Shown here in pieces: positions 1-8,694 of a DNA stretch of 64,000 nt. Source of the DNA: CASQEL01 sp036655975. Lineage in GTDB: Bacteria; Desulfobacterota; Desulfovibrionia; Desulfovibrionales; Desulfovibrionaceae. The notes below the pieces were generated by a model that did not search any database, had not been told where the DNA came from, and saw only the letters and a list, made by a program, of their open reading frames with translations. Both the position numbers and the translations under genes were made by a program. Every line of letters begins with the position of its first letter. Within the stretch, counting starts at the first letter, position 1. The stretch lies in contig JAVVPD010000001.1 of assembly GCA_036655975.1 (NCBI GenBank), forward strand, positions 12,378 through 76,377, written 5' to 3'.

Positions 1-258
1 ATTATCATGCTCATTCTGCTGGGTTTTTGGCGGCATATCGGACAAAAATTCCCCTTTAACTATGAAGCGGGCTATTGGGGCATGGTCTTCCCCATGGGCA
101 TGTACACCGCCTGCACCTACACGCTGGCCGAAGCACTGGATCTGCCCTCCCTATTGGTGGTGCCGGAATCCTTCATCGGGGTGGCGCTCATCGCGTGGCT
201 CACCACCACCTATGGCATGTGCGCCATGCTCATCCGGCGCTTGGGCGAAAAAAATTAG
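1..258 (+). CDS. TDT-family transporter (TehA/SLAC1-like), C-terminal fragment
   Basis: Only the last 85 or so codons lie in the window; the gene starts upstream of base 1. The fragment has hydrophobic stretches and the segment YWGMVFPMGMYTACT, which resembles the last conserved helices of the tellurite-resistance/dicarboxylate transporter (TDT) family, inner-membrane channels or exporters for small anions. The stop overlaps the end of the convergent histidine kinase gene by four bases. The substrate cannot be inferred. The family call rests on this short C-terminal piece only. Confidence 0.6.
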   Translation: MIMLILLGFWRHIGQKFPFNYEAGYWGMVFPMGMYTACTYTLAEALDLPSLLVVPESFIGVALIAWLTTTYGMCAMLIRRLGEKN

Positions 259-2585
259 GAACTCGGCAACCAAAAAGCAATGGTACTCTGCAATATATCA
301 GGATCAATGGGTTTAGCAATGTGGGCGTTCATCCCCGCCGCGCGGCAATGCTCTTTGTCTTCTTCCATGGCGTTTGCGGTCATAGCCAGCACGGGCATGG
401 TAAAGTGCTGGCTCCGCAAAGCCACGGTGGCGCTCAGGCCGTCCATTTCCGGCATCTGAATATCCATCAGCACAATGTCAAAAACTTCCTCGTGCAGGGC
501 CTGTAACGCTTGCTTGCCGTTGCTGACCAGCCGGCACGAAAGGCCCATATGTTTGAGCAAAGCTACAATAATTTCTTGATTAATATCATTATCTTCCGCC
601 ACAAGTATCCGTGTACTCGGGGGAATAGAGGGTAAAGGCGTGTGCGCTGTGGCGATAGGCACATCCACGTCTTCGGGCACACAGGACAGCGGCACACGAA
701 CCCGAAAAATGCTCCCTCGGCCCACCACGGATTCTAGGCTGATGGTGCCGCCCATTAATTCCACCAGCAATTTACAGATGGCCAGCCCCAAACCCGTGCC
801 CCCAAATTTGCGCGTAGTGGACGAGTCGGCCTGACTAAATTTGCTGAATAACTGTTTTTGCACCTCTGGCGCAATGCCTATGCCCGTATCCTGCACGGTG
901 ATAGCAAGCATGCACAGGCCGTCCACACAGCACATCCCGCGCATACACACGGTAACGCTGCCTTGCTCCGTAAATTTCAGGGCATTATTGCTCAAATTCA
1001 TGAGCACTTGGGTTAAGCGCAAGGCGTCCCCCATAAGATACAGTGGCACACTCTCGTCCACATTAATCAGAAAGCGAAGGCCTTTTTCCTCCGCAATGGA
1101 CGAGAACATATCTTCCAGCGTTGTGATTATTTCCTCCAGACGAAAAGGGGCCATCTCCAAGGTTAATTTGCCCGCTTCAATTTTTGAAAAATCTAAGATA
1201 TCGTTGATAATCGCCAGCATATTCTTACTGGCCCGCTGAATTTTGCGTAAATACCCGTACTGCTGCCCCGGGCTAGTTTCTTTCAGGGCAAGATGCGTCA
1301 GGCCCAAAATAGCGCTCATGGGCGTGCGAATCTCGTGGCTCATGCGCGCCAAAAAGTCCGACTTGGCTTTTGAGGCTTCTTCGGCATAGGAGCGCGCACG
1401 CCCTGCCGCAATTTCCTTAGCCATGCTCTCGCCCACCTGCCCCACCATGGTGTTAAAGGCCTTTTCCAAGCACAAAATTTCATAAATTTTTGAGCTTGCG
1501 TCTACCTGCGTTTGTAATTGCCCCTCCGCAAAACGATGCGCCACTTGCTGCAAGCCCCGTAAAGGCTGAACCAATTCGTGTGTGAGCAACCAGTACGAGC
1601 AAAAAAACATCAATCCGCTGACAATAAAGACAAAATATACCCCACCCCACACCGATTGCATCAAAGGCCCGAGCACCACAGATTCGGGAATAACGCTTAG
1701 CAAAGTCCAATTTGTATGGGAAATAGGCGTATAGGCGATGTATTCGTTCATGCCCAGCAGCCCTTTATCAAAACGCACCACCCCCCCAGTAGACGTATTA
1801 CGCAAGCTATAGGCAAAATCCACCAGCTCAGGGGAGGCGCGCTCATGGGACAAACTCACAAGGGTATGGCGTAAAATAACGTCACTGTCAGGATGCACCA
1901 CAATCGTCCCAAATTGGCTAACCAAGATAAGCTGGCTGCCTTCAACATTAATTGTGCCCAAATTTCTGTTGATTTCCTCCACGGATACCGCCACAGACAC
2001 AACGCCCTGAAGTACCTTGTTATGAAAAAAAGGCGCGGAATACGCGCACACCATATTGTTTTGCAAAGTGCTGTAGGAGGGATCAGTCCATATGCCCCTG
2101 TGTGCAAGTTTGGGGAGTAAAAACCAGTCGGAATAGGCGTAATCGTAGTCTTTTTCCTTGGAAAAAATACCGTATTCACTCTGCTCCCCGTACTCTATAG
2201 CCATGGGCGAAGGGGGCACGGAACCTGCCGGAAACACCCCCGCGTCAAAAGCAATGATCACCCCGTTAATGCCGTCACAACTGAGCACGTCTGCCAACAA
2301 GCTACGATAGACCGAATCTTCCAGCGGCCCCGTGGAGTTGAGGGTAATGGCAAGAGTATCCGCATAGCGGGACATTCTGCCAAAAAAAAGATTCAGGTCG
2401 GAAGCCTGCCGGGCGGTTCTTTCCATCAGCACCGTACGCAAGTCCACAATGCCTTGGGCCCGCGCCTTTTGGTAGCCAATGTATATAAACAACAGAGCCA
2501 TACATAACAGCGGAATGCCCATGATATAGATAATCATACCGCGAAGGCTGATAGGGCCATGGGGTAGTATGTGACGCATGGTCAA
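255..2585 (-). CDS. Hybrid sensor histidine kinase with periplasmic dCache-like domain
   Basis: 776 residues. Seen in order: membrane helix about 17-38; periplasmic region 39-310 with a dCache-like stretch around residues 150-172 (YSDWF...GIWTDPSY); second helix about 313-334; HAMP-like linker; HisKA with phospho-acceptor His417 in SHEIRTPM; HATPase with NNALKF, DTGIGIA and GGTGLGL boxes; C-terminal receiver with Asp708 in LMDIQMPEMDG and Lys758. It is an inner-membrane hybrid kinase that should autophosphorylate and pass phosphate to its own receiver. No HPt or DNA-binding partner is adjacent. Its start overlaps the stop of the upstream binding-protein gene by four bases, so the two are translated together and the binding protein is the likely input subunit. 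Confidence 0.9.
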   Translation of the reverse strand: MTMRHILPHGPISLRGMIIYIMGIPLLCMALLFIYIGYQKARAQGIVDLRTVLMERTARQASDLNLFFGRMSRYADTLAITLNSTGPLEDSVYRSLLADVLSCDGINGVIIAFDAGVFPAGSVPPSPMAIEYGEQSEYGIFSKEKDYDYAYSDWFLLPKLAHRGIWTDPSYSTLQNNMVCAYSAPFFHNKVLQGVVSVAVSVEEINRNLGTINVEGSQLILVSQFGTIVVHPDSDVILRHTLVSLSHERASPELVDFAYSLRNTSTGGVVRFDKGLLGMNEYIAYTPISHTNWTLLSVIPESVVLGPLMQSVWGGVYFVFIVSGLMFFCSYWLLTHELVQPLRGLQQVAHRFAEGQLQTQVDASSKIYEILCLEKAFNTMVGQVGESMAKEIAAGRARSYAEEASKAKSDFLARMSHEIRTPMSAILGLTHLALKETSPGQQYGYLRKIQRASKNMLAIINDILDFSKIEAGKLTLEMAPFRLEEIITTLEDMFSSIAEEKGLRFLINVDESVPLYLMGDALRLTQVLMNLSNNALKFTEQGSVTVCMRGMCCVDGLCMLAITVQDTGIGIAPEVQKQLFSKFSQADSSTTRKFGGTGLGLAICKLLVELMGGTISLESVVGRGSIFRVRVPLSCVPEDVDVPIATAHTPLPSIPPSTRILVAEDNDINQEIIVALLKHMGLSCRLVSNGKQALQALHEEVFDIVLMDIQMPEMDGLSATVALRSQHFTMPVLAMTANAMEEDKEHCRAAGMNAHIAKPIDPDILQSTIAFWLPSS

Positions 2586-3631
2586 GGCCTTTGAAAAAAG
2601 CGTTCATAGCTTTCATCGTGCAGCGCTAGGCCGGATTCTATCACCGCAGCGCGAGCCGCCTCAAAATCTTTCCGCGCCAACTCGCCCGGAGTGCCATCGT
2701 AACCTTGCATCAACATGCGTATGCTCCGCAACATCTGCAATTGATAATTCCGGTTAGAGCGGAATTTTCGCGCATCGCCAGCGCACAAAACCGCGTCCAC
2801 GGTTTCGTCCTCGTGGGTAAAGGCATAGTCCCAACCGCGTTCCACGGCCCGCAGCACCCCTTGTACAATTTTCCGATTTTCTTGCAGGTAATTCACGCGG
2901 GTATACAAGCCGTCGCCCGCCAGGTCGACCTTATACTGGGCAAAGGGGAAAATAGTCATTTCTTCCGCCTTCATGCCCCGCTCCAGCAGGCGCAGATATT
3001 CACTATAGTCCATGGCCTGCGTGGCGTCCGCAAGGCCGTACAAAAAAGGCGCAAGGCTGTTACTCAAAGGCAATACCTTGCCCGGAATAATCGCATTGCG
3101 CTTTAAAAACAGTTCAAACTCCAGACCAAAATCGCTCCCCCACGTTAATATGGTTTTGCCATTAAGATCTTCTATTTTTTCTATATTACTGGATTTTCTA
3201 GCAATAAGTACAGAGCCCGAATGCTGCATAAACTGCCGTATATTCACAATGGGCAGCCCTTCCCCCCAGCGTTGCAGGCCCGAGACCAGCCACGCCGTGG
3301 CAAAATCCATGTCGCCCTTAGCTAAAATACGCAAGGGGCTTTCCCCCAATTGCGCCCAATGCAATTCCACGCGGGACAGACCTTCTTCCGCAAAAAAGCC
3401 CCGCTCTTGGGCCATAATATAGCCGGCAAACTGGGCTTGCGGCATCCATTGCAAAAGAATACGCACCGTTTTTTCTGCGGCAGCATCGTTTTCCGTCAGG
3501 GGGGTATCTGGTGTACAGGTGTGCTCTTGACGCAGCGTAAACGGCTCCGCAGTGCAGGGGGCGTGCAACAGCACCCCACACAATAAAGCCGTACAGAACA
3601 CTATTCTTAAAGATAGGGCGCGTATATACAT
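2582..3631 (-). CDS. NMT1/THI5-like periplasmic substrate-binding protein, likely sensory partner of the kinase
   Basis: 349 residues from the ATG at 3631, chosen because it gives a clean signal peptide (MYIRALSLRIVF, hydrophobic core, APCTA cleavage region). An ATG at 3667 would add 12 residues ahead of it. The mature protein has the family signature LQWMPQAQFAGYIMAQERGFF, then ESPLRILAKGDMDFA, typical of NMT1/THI5-like binding proteins for thiamine precursors, nitrate, sulfonates and similar ligands. No ABC permease or ATPase gene is nearby. Instead the stop overlaps the start of the Cache-type hybrid kinase, so a role as a periplasmic ligand sensor subunit is inferred rather than transport. 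The ligand is unknown. Confidence 0.8.
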   Translation of the reverse strand: MYIRALSLRIVFCTALLCGVLLHAPCTAEPFTLRQEHTCTPDTPLTENDAAAEKTVRILLQWMPQAQFAGYIMAQERGFFAEEGLSRVELHWAQLGESPLRILAKGDMDFATAWLVSGLQRWGEGLPIVNIRQFMQHSGSVLIARKSSNIEKIEDLNGKTILTWGSDFGLEFELFLKRNAIIPGKVLPLSNSLAPFLYGLADATQAMDYSEYLRLLERGMKAEEMTIFPFAQYKVDLAGDGLYTRVNYLQENRKIVQGVLRAVERGWDYAFTHEDETVDAVLCAGDARKFRSNRNYQLQMLRSIRMLMQGYDGTPGELARKDFEAARAAVIESGLALHDESYERFFQRP

Positions 3632-3820
3632 AGATTTACAGGACTCTGGTGGAAGGTGCCTACACACAATTCACACATTCACACAGTGTGTAGTACCATA
3701 GCAGCCTCGTACAGGGCATGCAAGCCATTATAAAAATACAAATTGATAAAATTCCATTGTATATTTTGCGTCAAAAAAAGTCTATTCGTTTATAAAATCT
3801 TGGCATTACAAAAATAAAGA

Positions 3821-4648
3821 TCACTTTCCCGCCAGTAGGCACTTTGCCGCAAAAGCTGCAGCTCCAAAACCATTATCAATATTCACCACACTTACGCCGG
3901 GCACACACGAGCACAACATGCTCAACAGCGCGGCATGCCCTCCCGCACCCACGCCATAGCCTACGGAGGTGGGCACCGCCAGCACGGGGCAACGCACAAA
4001 ACCCGCCACCACGCCGGGCAAAGCCCCTTCCATGCCGGCCACGGCAATAATACAGCGGGCTGTGTCCAAAGCGGGCAAATGGGCCTGCAAGCGGTGTAAT
4101 CCCGCTACCCCCACGTCACTCACAAAGCCCGCGTCTATCCCCCAAAACACCAAGGTGCCAAAGGCTTCCAAAGCCACAGCCCGATCCGCTGCCCCCGCTG
4201 AAAGCACCATCACTTGCCCGCTCTGAGGCCAAGGCGGGCTGACGGGTAAGGGGCTCCCCAGGGCAAACAGCCCCGCTTGTGGCCACAGGCAGCCCTCGGG
4301 AAATGCCCGCGCCAGCATTGCGCCCTGCGCCGCGTTGACCCGTGTGGCGAGCACTTTTTCGGCTGGGGGCAGGCCCGCTGTGCTGTCACTGCCGCCCCCC
4401 GCTAAAACCCGCAAAGACGCGCACAATTGGTCGTCTGCCTTGCCTTGGGCAAACACCACCTCCCCAAGGCCCGTGCGTAAAGCCCGATGCCTGTCCAAAT
4501 TCAGGCCCGCCAGCATATCGGCAGTGGGCCCCAGCCGGCACAGTTGCAAAGCTTCCTCAGGACTGATATCCCCCACCACAAGACGTGCGAATACGGAACG
4601 TAATTTTTCTTCCATCATAGCCCAAACCCCCTTTGAATGGTGGAGCAT
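3821..4648 (-). CDS. larB: LarB-like carboxylase/hydrolase for the nickel-pincer nucleotide cofactor
   Basis: About 275 residues. The N-terminal helical part (VGDISPEEALQLC) and the C-terminal PurE-like domain (STAGLPPAEK..., VLSAGAADRAVA, AGMEGALPGVVAGFV, VPTSVGYGVG) are those of LarB. Known LarB carboxylates nicotinic acid adenine dinucleotide to make the pyridinium-dicarboxylate precursor of the Ni-pincer cofactor of lactate racemase. The ATG at 4648 follows GGAGGGG; the ATG at 4618 follows AAAGGGGG and matches the usual family start better, so the start is uncertain. larC, larE and a racemase are not in the window, so it stands alone here. Confidence 0.85.
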   Translation of the reverse strand: MLHHSKGVWAMMEEKLRSVFARLVVGDISPEEALQLCRLGPTADMLAGLNLDRHRALRTGLGEVVFAQGKADDQLCASLRVLAGGGSDSTAGLPPAEKVLATRVNAAQGAMLARAFPEGCLWPQAGLFALGSPLPVSPPWPQSGQVMVLSAGAADRAVALEAFGTLVFWGIDAGFVSDVGVAGLHRLQAHLPALDTARCIIAVAGMEGALPGVVAGFVRCPVLAVPTSVGYGVGAGGHAALLSMLCSCVPGVSVVNIDNGFGAAAFAAKCLLAGK

Positions 4649-4764
4649 ATCCCCTCCGCATTCGGGCCGCAAGATGCCCAGCCTAGGTCAGTAATAGCTC
4701 TATTATACAGAACTTCCACTTGCCTCTTGCTTTTAACCCCCTAAGCGGGTAATGACTTTGGAAA

Positions 4765-6237
4765 ATGTCTACACGTCGCATACTATTCCTTACGCCAGCC
4801 CATGCCGTAACCCGCATATTCCCGCAATTACGGGATGCCGGTTATGAAATTGGCATAGCTGAAAACCTCAAGGGCGCGTCTGTCTTTATTCGCAAGTCAG
4901 GGCCTGGAGTTATTTTTGCACGCCCCCAATTGCCCGGTTTTCAGATTGAAGATCTGCTAGCCGTGGGCGCGGACGATCCCAATTTTCCCCCTGTTGTCGT
5001 AACCACCGACAAAGCCAGTGTGGAAGAAGCCGAACACCTATTAAACCTAGGCGCGCACGATTATTGGGTGGAACCGCTGGATTTTGATAAAGTAGTCGCC
5101 ATGGCCCGCGCCCCGCGCACGCCCGCTCCAGCCCCCGCCCTGTCCACGCTGGGAGGGCGCAGACCTTTAGCCACGGCGGGCGGGCCCCGTATTGTTGGCA
5201 AGCACCCCGCAGTACACCGAGTGTTGGCTTTGGCGCGTCAGGTAGCCCCTTCCAAGGCCACGGTGCTTATTTCTGGTGAATCCGGCACGGGGAAGGAACT
5301 GTTTGCGCGCTGCCTGCATGCCTGGAGCGGTCGCGCCGCCGCCCCCTTTGTGGCTGTTAACTGCGCGGCCCTGCCCGAACATTTGCTCGAAAGCGAATTG
5401 TTCGGACACGAGAAAGGCTCGTTCACCGGAGCCATTAACCGCAAATTGGGCAAATTTGAATTGGCAAACACGGGCACCATTTTGCTGGACGAAATTTCAG
5501 AAATGGATATGGCCTTGCAAGCCAAGCTCTTGCGCGTGCTACAGGAAGGCGAAATTGACCGCGTGGGCGGCTCAGAAACCGTGCGGGTGGACGTGCGGGT
5601 GCTGGCTACCACCAACCGCAATTTGGAAGCGTGGGTCAAGGAAGGCCATTTTCGGCAGGATTTGTTTTTCCGGCTCAATGTTATTCCCCTACGCCTGCCC
5701 TCACTGCGGGAACGCGGGGATGATGTGCTGGAACTGGCGCAATTTTTCATCACTATGTACGTGCGTGAATACGGCTTAAGCCCCACCCAACTGAGCGAAT
5801 CCGCCGTAGATTGGCTTATGGCCTACGACTTTCCCGGCAATGTGCGAGAACTGCAAAATCTTATGGAGCGCGCCGTATTGCTGGCAAACGGTCGGCCCAT
5901 TGAGCCTGCCCACTTTTTGCTTGACCCGGACGCGTGGCCCCTGTTTGAAGACGGCGGCCCTAACTGCGGCGCGGAATCGCTGGATACGGCGGCGGAAGGC
6001 AGCCTGCCCTATGACACGGGGCCCCTGCAATCTTCCCCTCAGCCCACTGAGGGCGCAAGCTCGTCGTTAAACGGCCCTGTTATTCCCCTGCACGAGATGG
6101 AACGCATCATGATTTTAAAAGGGCTGGACGTCACTGCGGGCAACCGCACGCAAGCCGCAGAAATTTTAGGTATTTCCGTGCGTACCCTACGCAACAAGCT
6201 TAATGAATATCGCGCACTTGGTATTGAAGTTGAATAA
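4765..6237 (+). CDS. Sigma-54-dependent activator with degenerate receiver domain
   Basis: 490 residues. Residues 1-115 have a receiver-like fold pattern but lack the acidic pair after beta-1 (ILFLTPA), the phospho-acceptor Asp (VIFARPQLPGF) and the conserved Lys (VEP in place of the usual KP). The AAA+ domain follows: Walker A GESGTGKE at 171-178, the sigma-54 contact loop as GSFTGA at 218-223, Walker B TILLDEIS, then a Fis-type helix-turn-helix at about 450-486. It should activate sigma-54 RNA polymerase, probably without phosphorylation. No kinase is adjacent. It is followed after 38 bases by ppiD, so an envelope-stress link is possible but inferred. Confidence 0.88.
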   Translation: MSTRRILFLTPAHAVTRIFPQLRDAGYEIGIAENLKGASVFIRKSGPGVIFARPQLPGFQIEDLLAVGADDPNFPPVVVTTDKASVEEAEHLLNLGAHDYWVEPLDFDKVVAMARAPRTPAPAPALSTLGGRRPLATAGGPRIVGKHPAVHRVLALARQVAPSKATVLISGESGTGKELFARCLHAWSGRAAAPFVAVNCAALPEHLLESELFGHEKGSFTGAINRKLGKFELANTGTILLDEISEMDMALQAKLLRVLQEGEIDRVGGSETVRVDVRVLATTNRNLEAWVKEGHFRQDLFFRLNVIPLRLPSLRERGDDVLELAQFFITMYVREYGLSPTQLSESAVDWLMAYDFPGNVRELQNLMERAVLLANGRPIEPAHFLLDPDAWPLFEDGGPNCGAESLDTAAEGSLPYDTGPLQSSPQPTEGASSSLNGPVIPLHEMERIMILKGLDVTAGNRTQAAEILGISVRTLRNKLNEYRALGIEVE

Positions 6238-6275
6238 TTTTCCACCATCAACCGCATCCGAAACACGGAGTTGTC

Positions 6276-8192
6276 ATGCTTGAGTACATTCGTTCCAACG
6301 CCCAATCTTGGGGAGTAAAGGCCGCCTTTGCGGTTATTATCTTGGTTTTTGTGTTTTGGGGCGTGGGCAATATGGGTGATTCCGGCGCTTCGGGCGTAGT
6401 AGCAACCGTCAACGGCAAAGCCATTTTGGCCCAAGATTTTGGCGCAGCCTACCGCAATGCGGAAGAAAATATCCGCTTACGCAACCCCAACATCACTTCT
6501 GACCAAATGAAGCAGATGAACATTGGTCCGCAAGTTTTGCAGCAATTGATCATTGAAGCCCTCGTACAGGAAGAAGCCACCCGCACGGGCATTGTGATCA
6601 CCCCACTGGAATTGCGCCGCGCCATTGCGCGCATTCCCTCCTTCCAAAACGCCCAAGGTAAATTTGATGCCGAGGCCTATCAGCGTATTCTGGCAGGGCA
6701 GCGCAGCACGCCCGGACGCTTTGAAGAAAAATTGCGTAAAGACTTGCTCGACCAAAAATTGCGCGAACAAGTGAGCGCCGGTTCCTATGTAATGCCCAGC
6801 GAAGCCCGCGCCCTGTATGATTTCAGCCGTGAGCAGCGCGCCGTTGATTATGTGTTTTTTCCCGCTAAAGACTACGAAACACAAACAATTGCAGAAGATA
6901 GCCTCAAGGCCTATTATGAAAGTAACCGTGCATCCTTTATGATTCCCCCCAAAATCAAGGTGGAATATATTGAAGCCTCTCCCGCCTCGCTGGTAGACCC
7001 CTCCACCCTGTCTGCTGAGGCCGTGAAAGACTATTATCAAAAAAATCCCAATGCTTATACTAGCCCTGAGCGTGTGGACGTGCGCCACATTCTGTTACGT
7101 CTGGCTGAGGACGCCCCTGCCGCTGAAGTGCAAAAAGTGCAGGCCCGCATGGACGCTCTGGCTGGGGATATCACCAAGGGGGCGGACTTTGCAGCCCTCG
7201 CCCGTGCAAATTCCGAAGACGCCATGACCGCCCCCAAAGGCGGGGAAGTGGGCCTCATTGCCCGTGGTGACACGGTGCCCGCCTTTGAAGAAGCGGCCTT
7301 TGCCTTGCCCATTGGGCAGGTTTCCGCCCCCGTGCGTACCCCCTACGGGCTGCATCTCATCAAGGTGAACGCGCGCGAAGAAGCCAAAGTGCAGCCCCTC
7401 GCCGAGGTGGAAAATGCCATTCGCAAGCAATTAGCCACCCTGCAAGGCATTGATCATGTCCGCGAAGTGCTGGACAATTTGATTGAAGGCAATATTTTGG
7501 GGAAAAACCTGACCGAACTTGCCCAAAGCCACAAGCTGCAAGCCCACACGACAGAGCTTCTTTCTGCCCCTGAAGTGCGCCAAAAACTGGGGCTGACAGA
7601 AAACAGCGCCGCTACCCTCATGGCAACGCCCGCCAAGTCTCCCGTGGACACCGCCCTTGAAGCCGCGCAGGATGTGTTTATTGTGGCGCGGGTGCTTGAA
7701 GCCGTTCCTGCAGGCACACAAGACTTTGCCGCCGTGCGTGACGAAATCAAGCAAAAATTACGCGCCGAAAACGCCCAGAAAGCCGCGCTGGAAGCCGCCA
7801 CCACGGTACGCAAAGACATGGGCGACACCCTGCCCGCCGCGCTAAAAAACAAAGTAAAAACTTCCGCCGCCTTTGGGCGTGGCGAAGCGGTGCCCGGCCT
7901 TGGTCAATATCCTGAACTCAGCCCTGCCATCTTCACCGCCACGGTGGGCCAGTGGATGCCTTCGGCCTTCCCCGTTATTGGGCCTGAAGTCAGCGGCGCG
8001 GCGCTGGTGCGGGTGCAAAAAGTGTTCGCCACCTCTGACGAAGAATGGCAAACCATTGAACCCATGCTGGCCTCTTCGCTGGAAAATAGCCGTAAAAACG
8101 AAGTATACCGCATGTTTCTACTCAGCCTCGGTCAGCGCGCCAAGGTGGAAGTGAAAAACGCCTCCATCGTGAATGGAGAGGGAGTTCGTTAA
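6276..8192 (+). CDS. ppiD: PpiD-like membrane-anchored periplasmic peptidyl-prolyl isomerase/chaperone
   Basis: 638 residues. A single N-terminal helix (AAFAVIILVFVFWGVG) anchors it in the inner membrane. A SurA/PpiD N-terminal chaperone segment follows (VNGKAILAQDFGAAYRNAEE), then a parvulin domain near residues 268-366 (VRHILLRLAED, GGEVGLIARGDTVPAFEEAAF, TPYGLHLIKV), then a long C-terminal helical part. The family helps fold outer-membrane and secreted proteins at the Sec exit. It lies downstream of the sigma-54 activator, and its stop overlaps the start of gpt by one base (TAATG), so it probably heads a ppiD-gpt-glmS transcript. Confidence 0.9.
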   Translation: MLEYIRSNAQSWGVKAAFAVIILVFVFWGVGNMGDSGASGVVATVNGKAILAQDFGAAYRNAEENIRLRNPNITSDQMKQMNIGPQVLQQLIIEALVQEEATRTGIVITPLELRRAIARIPSFQNAQGKFDAEAYQRILAGQRSTPGRFEEKLRKDLLDQKLREQVSAGSYVMPSEARALYDFSREQRAVDYVFFPAKDYETQTIAEDSLKAYYESNRASFMIPPKIKVEYIEASPASLVDPSTLSAEAVKDYYQKNPNAYTSPERVDVRHILLRLAEDAPAAEVQKVQARMDALAGDITKGADFAALARANSEDAMTAPKGGEVGLIARGDTVPAFEEAAFALPIGQVSAPVRTPYGLHLIKVNAREEAKVQPLAEVENAIRKQLATLQGIDHVREVLDNLIEGNILGKNLTELAQSHKLQAHTTELLSAPEVRQKLGLTENSAATLMATPAKSPVDTALEAAQDVFIVARVLEAVPAGTQDFAAVRDEIKQKLRAENAQKAALEAATTVRKDMGDTLPAALKNKVKTSAAFGRGEAVPGLGQYPELSPAIFTATVGQWMPSAFPVIGPEVSGAALVRVQKVFATSDEEWQTIEPMLASSLENSRKNEVYRMFLLSLGQRAKVEVKNASIVNGEGVR

Positions 8193-8680
8193 TGGTGAAT
8201 GCTGACAGCTATCAACATGTGGTCACAATCACATGGGAACAATTGCACCACGATGCCAAATTGCTGGCCCGTGACCTTATGGAATACGGCCCTTTCAGCA
8301 AAATTGTTGCCATTACTCGGGGCGGACTTATCCCCGCAGGCATTATCGCCCGCGAGTTGAATATCCGTTTGGTGGACACGGTGTGCATTGCTAGCTATCA
8401 GGAACGCTTACAAGCCAAGGGAATCGACATTCTGAAACCTATTCGGGGTGACGATGAAAGCTGGCTGATTATTGACGACCTTGTGGACACAGGCCGCACT
8501 GCCAAAGCCGTGCGGGCCATGCTCCCCCGGGGGCGCTTTGCTACCGTCTATGCCAAGCCCGAAGGCTCTGCGCTGGTGGACCATTATCTTACGGAATTTT
8601 CACAAGATACGTGGATTCTGTTCCCTTGGGATTCAGAAATCCAATACGCGGCACCCCTTGCCGAGCAAAAAGTAGACTAA
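8192..8680 (+). CDS. gpt: Xanthine-guanine phosphoribosyltransferase
   Basis: 162 residues, the usual length. It transfers phosphoribosyl from PRPP to xanthine or guanine (purine salvage, cytosol). Diagnostic segments are ITRGGLIPAGIIARELNIR, VDTVCIASY, the PRPP loop IIDDLVDTGRTAKAVR, and DTWILFPWD near the C-terminus, aligning from memory along the whole of E. coli Gpt. The start overlaps the ppiD stop and has a GAGGGAG ribosome-binding site inside ppiD. glmS follows after 14 bases. Confidence 0.93.
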   Translation: MVNADSYQHVVTITWEQLHHDAKLLARDLMEYGPFSKIVAITRGGLIPAGIIARELNIRLVDTVCIASYQERLQAKGIDILKPIRGDDESWLIIDDLVDTGRTAKAVRAMLPRGRFATVYAKPEGSALVDHYLTEFSQDTWILFPWDSEIQYAAPLAEQKVD

Positions 8681-8694
8681 AACAGGACTCTATT

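Noticed and set aside
8611..8694. Upstream extension of glmS in the same frame
   Set aside because: The enzyme needs Cys directly after the initiator Met; the extension lies within gpt.
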